Of a stretch of 5,235 nucleotides of DNA, positions 1 to 5,235 are shown in pieces. Every line of letters starts with the position of its first letter. The stretch's first letter is position 1. The DNA is taken from NCBI GenBank assembly GCA_030833305.1, contig JAURHL010000143.1, positions 1 through 5,235 of the forward strand, written 5' to 3'. Made by a program: the position numbers and the translations under genes. Source of the stretch: Acidimicrobiales bacterium (GTDB taxonomy: Bacteria > Actinomycetota > Acidimicrobiia > Acidimicrobiales > Ilumatobacteraceae). The notes beneath the pieces are model-generated. The model saw only the letters and a list, made by a program, of their open reading frames with translations. It was not told the origin of the DNA and ran no database searches.

Positions 1-333
1 GCCGACGTTCCGGTGCTGGAGTTGGGTGACGAAGCGCGGGTCGGCGACATGACGGTGGTGGTGAGCGCCATCGAAGCGACGAGCTCCGGGGTGAACGTCT
101 CGGTCGAGATGTCGGGAGTGCCCGGTGCGGCGGTTCTCGAGGGCTGGTCGATGCTGGGTGATGGCGAACTGAGCGAGCCTTCGGCGGCGGTGTCCGATGG
201 AGCGTGTGATGCCACGACCGTCGTTCCGGACGGTGGGGCGGAGATCCGCTGCACCTTGCGCTTTCCGGTCGTCGAGGCCGAGCAGTACGTGGCGTACCAG
301 CGAGGCGGGGAACTGCGTCGCTGGGCTCCCTGA
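1..333 (+). CDS. 3' end of an unrecognised, probably beta-rich (possibly exported) protein
   Basis: The reading frame is open from the first base of the window to a TGA at 331-333, giving 110 visible residues; the true start lies upstream. A GTG at 13 is in frame, but nothing shows that it is the start. Codon use is strongly G+C-rich at third positions, like the genes downstream, which supports real coding. The visible part alternates hydrophobic and polar residues in short strand-like runs (for example VGDMTVVVSAIEA and SGVNVSVEM) and ends with a strand-like YVAYQRGGELRRW. It has exactly two cysteines, about fragment residues 69 and 84, which could form a disulfide. This resembles an extracellular immunoglobulin-like or DUF4352-like beta sandwich, but that is only an impression from the pattern. 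No catalytic motif is visible. The 122-base gap before the lpd gene suggests it is a separate transcription unit. Function unknown. Confidence 0.6.
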   Translation, partial: ADVPVLELGDEARVGDMTVVVSAIEATSSGVNVSVEMSGVPGAAVLEGWSMLGDGELSEPSAAVSDGACDATTVVPDGGAEIRCTLRFPVVEAEQYVAYQRGGELRRWAP

Positions 334-395
334 GCCGTTGGTGCAACGTTCGGTCCGGAACATGCCCGTTTCGGCGCATGAAATGAGTCATGAGC

Positions 396-448
396 CCCGT
401 GGCCCGACCCGGCTGACGGCTACCGTTGTCTGCGCACAGCGCCACGGG
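396..448. repeat. 8-base inverted repeat CCCGTGGC / GCCACGGG upstream of lpdA
   Basis: The arms CCCGTGGC (396-403) and GCCACGGG (441-448) are perfect reverse complements separated by 37 bases. Inside lies a smaller ACGG-CTA-CCGT hairpin (416-426). If transcribed, the arms could fold the leader just ahead of the lpdA start. There is no U-run, so it does not look like an intrinsic terminator. In G+C-rich DNA an 8-base match over this distance can arise by chance. Confidence 0.3.
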
Positions 449-455
449 CGCACAG
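432..455. repeat. Direct repeat GCGCACAG, two copies abutting the lpdA start
   Basis: GCGCACAG occurs at 432-439 and again at 448-455, 16 bases apart start to start; the second copy ends directly before the ATG at 456. The area where a Shine-Dalgarno sequence would sit is occupied by this repeat, and only a weak GGG (446-448) is present. It could be a protein or RNA binding site affecting initiation, or a chance duplication. Confidence 0.3.
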
Positions 456-1874
456 ATGTCGGAGGTGGTCCGTACGACCGAGCAATTTGACCTGGTGGTG
501 ATCGGTGGCGGTCCCGGCGGCTATGGCGCCGCGTTGTATGCGGCGTCGGCCGGCATGAACGTGGCGTTGGTCGAGCGCGACGCACTCGGCGGCACGTGTC
601 TGAACCGCGGGTGCATTCCCGCCAAGGCGTTTCTCGAGACCGCGTCGGTGTACCGACACGTTGCTCACGCATCGGAGTTCGGTATCGAGTCGTCGTCACC
701 GGCGGTGAACTTCGCCACGACCCAGGCTCGCAAGCGAAAGATCGTCGACGGCCTCGTCAAGGGCATCGGCGGCATGTGCAAGGCCCGCAAGGTGACGGTG
801 TTCAACGGCACCGGTTCGCTGGGTGCCAACCGCACGGTCGCCGTCACGCTGGCCGACGGGTCATCGGCCACCATTCAAGGGGCGCACGTGATCCTGGCGG
901 CCGGTTCGGTGCCGCGCACGATTCCCGGCTTCGATCGTGGTGGTCCCATCATGACCAGCGACGAGGTGCTCGACCTCGAGCACGTACCGGCGCGCGTGGC
1001 GGTCATCGGTGGCGGCGCGATCGGTTGCGAATTCGCCTCCACGTTCGCCGACCTCGGCGCGACCGTCACGATCCTCGAGGGTCTGCCCAAGATCCTTCCG
1101 GGTCTCGACACCGATGTCGCCAACGTCGTGGTGAAGTCGTTCAAGAAGAAGAACATCGACATCCGTACCGGAGTGGCCGTGAAGAGTCATGCCCCCACGG
1201 CCTCGGGTGGCACCGTCGTCACGTTCGGTGAGGGTGAAACCCTGGAAGTCGACGCGGTGGTGGTGTCGGTCGGTCGTCGTCCGTACGCCGACTTGCTCGG
1301 TCTCACGGGCACCGGCGTCGTCGTGACCGATCGCGGATTCGTCGACGTCGATCCGTGGTGTCGCACCAACGAGCCCGGCGTTTACGCCGTCGGTGACCTG
1401 ATCAACACCCCGCAGTTGGCGCACGTCGCCTACGCCGAGGCGATCCTGGCCGTGAAGCACATGCTCGGCGAGGATCCGCTGCCGATCGCCTACGACCGCG
1501 TGCCGTGGGCCATTTATTGTCACCCCGAAGTGGCCTGGGCCGGACCGGGCGAGGACGCGGCCAAAGCGGCCGGACTCGACGTGGTGGTGGCCAAGCACCA
1601 GTTCCGTGCCAACAGTCGCGCCCAGATCCTGGGTGAGATCGACGGCTTGGTGAAGATCGTGGCCAAGAAGAACGCCGACGGAACGGCGGGCCAGATTCTG
1701 GGCGTGCACATGGTCGGACCGTGGGTCACCGAACAATTGTCGGGCGGCTACCTCGCGGTGAACTGGGAAGCCACGGTCGCCGAAGTCGCCGAGTTCATCC
1801 AGCCGCACCCGAGTTTGAGCGAACTGTTCGGCGAAACCGTGCTGTCGATGACCGGCCGTAGCCTGAACGCGTAA
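456..1874 (+). CDS. lpdA: Dihydrolipoyl dehydrogenase (E3 component of 2-oxo acid dehydrogenase complexes)
   Basis: This cytoplasmic FAD enzyme reoxidises the dihydrolipoyl group of E2 proteins and passes the electrons to NAD+. The product is 472 residues, normal for the family. The order is classical: an FAD-binding GGGPGG at residues 17-22, the redox disulfide in GGTCLNRGCIPAK (C48 and C53), an NAD-binding GGGAIG (about 185-190) followed by E192, the second FAD motif GVYAVGDL (about 308-315), and a C-terminal dimerisation domain ending in HPSLSE, whose H451 and E456 form the catalytic dyad supplied to the partner subunit. All key residues are intact. I chose the ATG at 456 because it puts the usual short N-terminus before the first beta strand; the frame also allows a TTG at 426, adding ten residues without family character. 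The ribosome site is weak. It heads a set of E2 and lipoate-synthesis genes, which supports E3 over mercuric or glutathione reductase relatives. Confidence 0.95.
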   Translation: MSEVVRTTEQFDLVVIGGGPGGYGAALYAASAGMNVALVERDALGGTCLNRGCIPAKAFLETASVYRHVAHASEFGIESSSPAVNFATTQARKRKIVDGLVKGIGGMCKARKVTVFNGTGSLGANRTVAVTLADGSSATIQGAHVILAAGSVPRTIPGFDRGGPIMTSDEVLDLEHVPARVAVIGGGAIGCEFASTFADLGATVTILEGLPKILPGLDTDVANVVVKSFKKKNIDIRTGVAVKSHAPTASGGTVVTFGEGETLEVDAVVVSVGRRPYADLLGLTGTGVVVTDRGFVDVDPWCRTNEPGVYAVGDLINTPQLAHVAYAEAILAVKHMLGEDPLPIAYDRVPWAIYCHPEVAWAGPGEDAAKAAGLDVVVAKHQFRANSRAQILGEIDGLVKIVAKKNADGTAGQILGVHMVGPWVTEQLSGGYLAVNWEATVAEVAEFIQPHPSLSELFGETVLSMTGRSLNA

Positions 1875-1903
1875 CGAACGAACACGCAGCCCGCACACGA
1901 ACG

Positions 1904-1908
1904 AAGGA
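1904..1908 (+). promoter_or_regulatory. Shine-Dalgarno site of the E2 gene
   Basis: AAGGA lies 10 bases before the ATG at 1919, the clearest ribosome binding site in the window. It overlaps the second copy of a 9-base direct repeat ACGAACGAA (1874-1882 and 1897-1905) that fills most of the 44-base gap after lpdA. No terminator is visible in this gap, which favours cotranscription of lpdA and the E2 gene. Confidence 0.65.
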
Positions 1909-1918
1909 CGACACGGTC

Positions 1919-3295
1919 ATGGCAGAGGTAACGCTCCCGCAACTCGGCGAAACGGTCACCGAAGGAACCATCACGCGTTGGTTCAAGAAGGTGGGCGACT
2001 CGGTGGCCGCCGACGAGCCGTTGTTCGAGGTGTCGACCGACAAGGTGGACACCGAGGTGCCGTCGCCGATCGCCGGTGTGCTCACCGAGATTCGCGTGCC
2101 CGAGGGCGACACGGTTCCGGTGGGCGCCGTGATCGCCGTGGTCGGGGTGGCCGGCGCTGCACCCGCGGCGGCTCCTTCTGCACCGGCTCCTGCTCCCGCA
2201 GCGGCGCCTGCTCCCGCCCCCGCTCCGGCCCCCGTCCCCGCTGCGCCTCCGGCACCGGCGGCGGCTCCGGCACCGGCGGCGGCTCCGGCACCGGCGGCGG
2301 CTCCCGCCGTCGTTTCGGGCAACGACAACCGGTTGCTCTCACCCGTCGTGCGACGACTGGTGGCCGAGCACAACGTGAACGTCGACAGCATCACCGGCAC
2401 CGGTCCCGGCGGTCGCATCACGCGCGAAGACGTTCTCGACCACATCGACAAGGTGGCCGCCGCATCGCCGGCGCCGTCTTCCGGGTCCGCCCCGGCGCCC
2501 GCCGTCGTGACCGCTCCGTCGTCGACCGCTCCGTCGTCGGCCACCGCTCCCGTCACCGCCGCTCCCGTCGTGCGCATCGGTGAGCGCGACGACGTGGTGC
2601 CATTGTCCAAGATCCGCCAGCTCACCGGTTCGCACATGGTCATGTCCAAGGGTGTCAGCCCCCACGCGTTCAGCGTGGTCGAGGTCGACTACTTCAACGT
2701 CGATCAGACCCGCGCGCGTACGAAGGACGAGTTCAAGTCGGCCGAGGGTTTCAGCCTCACGTACCTGCCGTTCATCTCGCGCGCGGTCGTCGACGCGTTG
2801 GCCGACTTCCCGCACATGAACGCCAGCATCTCAGGAACCGACCTGGTGGTGCACCGCTACGTCGATCTCGGTGTCGCGGTCGACCTCGACGGCCAGGGTC
2901 TGTTGGTGCCGGTCATCCGCAGCGCCGAGGGTAAGCGTCTTCGGGCCATCGCCCGCGAGATCAGCGATCTGGCGTCGCGGGCCAAGAGTCGCAAGTTGAG
3001 CCCCGACGAGATTCAAGGTGGCACCTTCACCATCTCGAACAACGGATCGGCCGGCAGCGTGTTGACCATGGCCATCATCAACCAGCCGCAGGTGGCGATC
3101 CTGTCGACCGACGCCATCGTCCGCAAGCCGGTCGTGGTCTCGGTGCCCGGCGGTGGTGAGAGCATCGCCATCCATCCGGTCGGCCATCTGGCCATGAGTT
3201 GGGACCATCGTGCCTTCGACGGCGCCTACGCCGCGGGCTTCCTGGTGCGGGTGAAGGAGATTCTCGAGACCCGCGACTGGTCGAGCGAGATCTAG
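1919..3295 (+). CDS. dlaT: Dihydrolipoamide acyltransferase, E2 component of a 2-oxo acid dehydrogenase complex (single lipoyl domain)
   Basis: E2 forms the core of the complex and transfers the acyl group from its lipoyl arm to coenzyme A. The 458-residue product shows all three expected modules. Residues 1-77 are a lipoyl domain with lipoylation site K42 in STDKVDTE. Residues about 139-176 are a peripheral-subunit-binding domain (SPVVRRLVAEHNVNVDSI, then GTGPGGRITREDVL), which docks E1 or E3. Residues about 222-458 are the acyltransferase domain with the active-site motif DHRAFDG (H430, D434) near the end. Two Ala/Pro-rich flexible linkers (about 78-131 and 180-217) separate them. Only one lipoyl domain is present, whereas mycobacterial DlaT has more. 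The stretch TFTISNNGSAGS (369-380) is where E2 classes differ; it matches neither the succinyl type nor the acetyl type I know best, so pyruvate, 2-oxoglutarate or branched-chain specificity remains open, and sucB or bkdC are alternative names. It is followed after three bases by the lipoylation gene. Confidence 0.9.
   Translation: MAEVTLPQLGETVTEGTITRWFKKVGDSVAADEPLFEVSTDKVDTEVPSPIAGVLTEIRVPEGDTVPVGAVIAVVGVAGAAPAAAPSAPAPAPAAAPAPAPAPAPVPAAPPAPAAAPAPAAAPAPAAAPAVVSGNDNRLLSPVVRRLVAEHNVNVDSITGTGPGGRITREDVLDHIDKVAAASPAPSSGSAPAPAVVTAPSSTAPSSATAPVTAAPVVRIGERDDVVPLSKIRQLTGSHMVMSKGVSPHAFSVVEVDYFNVDQTRARTKDEFKSAEGFSLTYLPFISRAVVDALADFPHMNASISGTDLVVHRYVDLGVAVDLDGQGLLVPVIRSAEGKRLRAIAREISDLASRAKSRKLSPDEIQGGTFTISNNGSAGSVLTMAIINQPQVAILSTDAIVRKPVVVSVPGGGESIAIHPVGHLAMSWDHRAFDGAYAAGFLVRVKEILETRDWSSEI
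2247..2304 (+). repeat. 18-base perfect tandem repeat (three copies) in the first E2 linker
   Basis: The unit CTCCGGCACCGGCGGCGG occurs at 2247-2264, 2265-2282 and 2283-2300, followed by a four-base partial copy. It is in phase with codons (18 bases, six residues) and encodes PAPAAA three times, residues 111-128 of E2. Perfect identity at the DNA level, beyond what the protein needs, points to recent expansion by slippage. Changes by whole units would only lengthen or shorten the flexible linker. Confidence 0.9.
2510..2539 (+). repeat. 15-base tandem duplication in the second E2 linker
   Basis: ACCGCTCCGTCGTCG occurs at 2510-2524 and 2525-2539 as a perfect head-to-tail pair, encoding TAPSS twice (residues 198-207). 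It lies in the linker between the subunit-binding and catalytic domains of E2 and keeps the frame. Like the repeat in the first linker, it suggests that linker length evolves by slippage. Confidence 0.85.
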
Positions 3296-3298
3296 CCC

Positions 3299-4936
3299 AT
3301 GTTGCGCGTTCGCTGGATCGGGCGCGTCGCTTATCGCGAAGCGCTGGAGTTGCAGACCGCGCTGTTCGAGAACGGAACCGAGTCGCACCTGCTGCTACTC
3401 GAGCATCCGCACGTCTTCACCCATGGTCCGCGGGCCGAACTGGACAAGAACCTGAAGTGCGACCCGGCCGCGGTCGGTGCCGACTTCGTCGCGGTCAAGC
3501 GCGGTGGTGACATCACCTATCACGGGCCCGGTCAGTTGGTCGGTTACCCGATCCTGAACATCGACAACGCCATCGGTGCCTCGCAACACGTGTGCGAGGT
3601 CGAACAACTGGTGATCGACACGCTCCGTGAGATCGGAGTCGCCGGTGCGGGCCGCATGGAGGGGTACGCGGGCGTGTGGCTCGACGTGGGGACCGAACGG
3701 GTGCGCAAGATCAGCGCCATCGGGGTGCGTCTGGCGCACGGTCGCACCATGCACGGTTTCGCGCTGAACATCGATCCCGACATGACCTTCATGCGCGAGC
3801 ACATCGTTCCGTGCGGTATCGGCGAGTTCCCGGTCACGTCATTGCGTGAAGAGGGATTCGACGTCGACATGAAGACCGTGGTCGACATCGTCGCCCGTTT
3901 GGCCGCCGAGAAATGGGGCGATGGTTCGGGCGAGCGACAGGACGTGGCGTGGGTCCATCGCCCCGAGGACCTGTCGCGATTCTCGCGCGGTGAGGGTCCG
4001 GGTGAGCCGGTCCGCTTGTTGGGTCGCCTGGCCGATGCCGGCGTCGAGGCCGGACTCGACATCACCGATCGCAAACCCGAGTGGTTGCGCCCGCGCGTGA
4101 ACATCGGCGAGGACGTGTTGCGCATCAAGCGCACGTTGGCCGATCTCGATCTGGTGACGGTGTGCGAGGAAGCCGGTTGTCCCAACCTGTCCGAATGCTG
4201 GAAGGACGGCACCGCCACGTTCATGGTGCTCGGCGAGCGTTGCACGCGTGCGTGCGGCTTCTGCTTGGTGGACACCCGCAAACCCGAGCCGCCCGCGAGC
4301 GATGAGCCGGCGCGGGTGGCCGAGGCAGTCGAGCGCATGGGGCTGTCGTACGCCGTGCTGACGATGGTGGCCCGCGACGATCTGGCCGACGGTGGTTTTG
4401 CTCACGTCGCCGAATGCGTGCGGGTCATCCGCGAGCGCAACCCGCACACCAAAGTGGAGACCTTGGTCTCCGATGCCAAGGGTGAGGCGTCGTCGATCGA
4501 TTCGTTGGTCGCCGCGCGCCCCGACGTGTTCAACCACAACATCGAGACGGTGGCTCGACTGCAGCGCGCGGTGCGACCATCGGCCGGTTACGCGCGCAGT
4601 CTCGGCGTGTTGTCGCGCGCCAAGTCGGCCGGACTCGTGGTGAAGTCGGGTTTGGTGTTGGGCATGGGCGAGACCGTCGAGGAAGTGGACGGTTGCCTCG
4701 CCGATCTGGCCGGCGTCGGCGTCGACATCGTGACGATCGGTCAGTACCTGCGGCCCACGTCGCACCATCTGCCGGTGGCGCGCTGGATCCATCCCGACGA
4801 GTTCGCCCGCTGGAAGGATCTGGGGGAGGGCCTCGGCATCGGGCACGTGGAGTCCAGTCCGCTCACGCGCTCCAGCTATCACGCCAAGCAGGCCGCCGAA
4901 ACGACGGTGCCGGTGTCGTTGACGGTGAAGCGTTGA
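3299..4936 (+). CDS. lipB-lipA: Fused octanoyltransferase (LipB)–lipoyl synthase (LipA), both steps of de novo lipoate assembly
   Basis: One uninterrupted 545-residue frame contains two enzymes normally made separately. Residues 1 to about 208 are LipB, which moves octanoate from octanoyl-ACP to the lysine of lipoyl domains: KRGGDITYHGPGQLVGYP (67-84), K137 in RKISAIGV, and the thioester-forming C172 in VPCGI. Residues about 258-545 are LipA, a radical-SAM enzyme that inserts sulfur at C6 and C8: auxiliary cluster cysteines C289, C294, C300 (CX4CX5C), SAM-cluster cysteines C315, C319, C322 (CX3CX2C), and the C-terminal RSSYHA (524-529), whose serine ligates the auxiliary cluster in known LipA structures. 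Each half is near normal length, so neither is degraded. About 50 linker residues (209-257), charged and Gly-rich, join them. The ATG sits three bases after the E2 stop, implying translational coupling. The region usually reading IPDF in LipA reads VSDA (390-393). Both activities look intact; whether the protein stays fused in the cell is unknown. Confidence 0.93.
   Translation: MLRVRWIGRVAYREALELQTALFENGTESHLLLLEHPHVFTHGPRAELDKNLKCDPAAVGADFVAVKRGGDITYHGPGQLVGYPILNIDNAIGASQHVCEVEQLVIDTLREIGVAGAGRMEGYAGVWLDVGTERVRKISAIGVRLAHGRTMHGFALNIDPDMTFMREHIVPCGIGEFPVTSLREEGFDVDMKTVVDIVARLAAEKWGDGSGERQDVAWVHRPEDLSRFSRGEGPGEPVRLLGRLADAGVEAGLDITDRKPEWLRPRVNIGEDVLRIKRTLADLDLVTVCEEAGCPNLSECWKDGTATFMVLGERCTRACGFCLVDTRKPEPPASDEPARVAEAVERMGLSYAVLTMVARDDLADGGFAHVAECVRVIRERNPHTKVETLVSDAKGEASSIDSLVAARPDVFNHNIETVARLQRAVRPSAGYARSLGVLSRAKSAGLVVKSGLVLGMGETVEEVDGCLADLAGVGVDIVTIGQYLRPTSHHLPVARWIHPDEFARWKDLGEGLGIGHVESSPLTRSSYHAKQAAETTVPVSLTVKR
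4001..4018 (+). promoter_or_regulatory. Possible internal ribosome site and TTG start for a free LipA
   Basis: Within the inter-domain linker, GGTGAG (4001-4006) stands 9 bases before an in-frame TTG at 4016 (codon 240), with a second TTG at 4019 and another purine run, GAGGG, at 3992-3996. Initiation here would give a LipA of about 306 residues including the whole KPEWLR N-terminal region, close to the usual LipA length. Such motifs are common in G+C-rich DNA, so this is only a candidate. Confidence 0.2.
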
Positions 4937-5235
4937 ACCAAAGGCGCGTTCTCGGTCTCGTTGCCGCGCATCGGCAGGCCGAGGGTGGGGGCTTCATCGT
5001 GCGTCGACCGTTCCCGTCGGGCGACATCTCGGCGATCGATCCCTTCTTGTTGCTCGACGAGATGGGACCGGTGGAGTACGCGCCGGGCAAGGCGGTCGGT
5101 GCTCCTGATCACCCGCACCGTGGCTTCGAGACCGTCACGTACTTGTTGGCCGGCGAGATCGAACATCGGGACTCCAACGGTGGTTTCGGCGTCATCACGC
5201 CGGGAGCGGTGCAGTGGATGACCGCGGGTGCGGGC
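4933..5235 (+). CDS. Pirin-family protein (cupin fold), 5' part; continues beyond the window
   Basis: The frame is open to the window edge and shows 101 residues of a pirin N-terminal cupin domain. Family features in order are EGGGFIVRRPFP (17-28), DPFLLLDEMGP (36-46), APDHPHRGFETVTYLL (57-72), EHRDS (77-81) and PGAVQWMTAGAG (90-101). H60 and H62 correspond to two of the metal ligands; the third His and the Glu ligand should lie just past the edge. The chosen start is the TTG at 4933, which overlaps the lipBA stop (TGA 4934-4936) and gives the standard pirin N-terminus (NQRRVLGLVAAHRQ); no ATG or GTG lies near enough. A short GGTGA (4924-4928) precedes it closely, so coupled translation is likely. 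Bacterial pirins include quercetin 2,3-dioxygenases and a Serratia protein reported to bind pyruvate dehydrogenase. The role here is not determined, but being cotranscribed with E3, E2 and lipoate genes makes a link to the dehydrogenase plausible. Confidence 0.88.
   Translation, partial: MNQRRVLGLVAAHRQAEGGGFIVRRPFPSGDISAIDPFLLLDEMGPVEYAPGKAVGAPDHPHRGFETVTYLLAGEIEHRDSNGGFGVITPGAVQWMTAGAG

Larger units (their letters stand above)
334..455 (+). promoter_or_regulatory. Spacer upstream of lpdA; probable promoter/leader region of the operon
   Basis: This is the only sizeable non-coding gap in the window and precedes the first gene of the tight lpd–E2–lipBA–pirin series, so an operon promoter is expected here. 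TACCGT at 421-426 fits the loose actinobacterial -10 pattern TANNNT and would place a transcript start roughly 20-25 bases before the ATG at 456, but I see no convincing -35 element at the usual distance. A short A+T-rich patch at 380-392 contains the 9-base palindrome ATGAGTCAT (383-391), flanked by two CATG words; it could be an operator or chance. There is no clear rho-independent terminator for the upstream gene. The promoter assignment is inferred mainly from gene layout. Confidence 0.3.

Noticed and set aside
426..455. Ten-residue N-terminal extension of lpdA from a TTG at 426
   Set aside because: The extension has no family counterpart, overlaps the leader repeats, and the ATG at 456 gives the normal E3 N-terminus.
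861..1898. Long minus-strand open frame (345 codons) opposite lpdA
   Set aside because: It mirrors a complete, motif-rich E3 gene on the + strand. Its His/Arg/Asp-rich composition is typical of antisense frames in G+C-rich genes, and it shows no family motif.
2160..2310. Ala/Pro-coding G+C-rich repeats considered as a CRISPR-like or regulatory array
   Set aside because: Units are contiguous without spacers, in codon phase, and explained as an E2 inter-domain linker.
1978..2583. Plus-strand Arg/Gly-rich frame (201 codons) inside the E2 gene
   Set aside because: It is an out-of-frame reading of the G+C-rich linker with extreme Arg content and no domain.
1795..2649. Minus-strand open frame (284 codons) rich in Ala, Gly and Thr opposite the E2 gene
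   Set aside because: Its low-complexity run is the antisense of the Ala/Pro linker; E2 domains on the + strand explain the coding signal.
3941..4075. Frameshift or missing stop between lipB and lipA as an assembly error
   Set aside because: The frame is continuous with normal codon bias through the linker and no abrupt change of frame, so I treat the fusion as real, although reads are needed to be certain.
3839..4882. Minus-strand open frame (347 codons) opposite the LipA half
   Set aside because: It is antisense to intact radical-SAM motifs, and its composition is typical of a shadow frame.

Overview
The window reads as one co-directional, high-G+C bacterial segment with every supported gene on the + strand. 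G+C-rich third codon positions, alternative TTG starts and an E2–lipB–lipA gene order like that of mycobacteria (dlaT, Rv2216, lipB, lipA in M. tuberculosis) point to an actinobacterium. An Acidimicrobiia-like member is my guess, but the sequence alone does not fix the class.

Layout: (1) positions 1-333 hold the 3' end of an unrecognised, probably secreted or beta-rich protein. (2) 334-455 is a 122-base spacer with small inverted and direct repeats and possible promoter or operator elements. (3) 456-1874 encodes dihydrolipoyl dehydrogenase (E3). (4) 1919-3295 encodes a dihydrolipoamide acyltransferase (E2) with one lipoyl domain. (5) 3299-4936 encodes a single polypeptide joining octanoyltransferase (LipB) to lipoyl synthase (LipA). 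(6) 4933-5235 is the 5' part of a pirin-family gene that overlaps the lipBA stop codon by four bases and runs off the window.

Spacings of 44 bases, 3 bases and a 4-base overlap indicate an operon. The products form one logical unit: E2 carries the lipoyl-lysine (K42), the LipB half attaches octanoate to that kind of lysine, the LipA half inserts the two sulfurs, and E3 reoxidises the dihydrolipoyl arm during turnover. Pirin is a metal-binding cupin; a pirin in Serratia has been reported to bind pyruvate dehydrogenase, so its place here may be functional. No E1 component lies in the window, so the oxo-acid substrate (pyruvate, 2-oxoglutarate or branched-chain) is not fixed by context. The most unusual element is the in-frame LipB-LipA fusion. 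I see no mobile element, CRISPR array, tRNA or rRNA.
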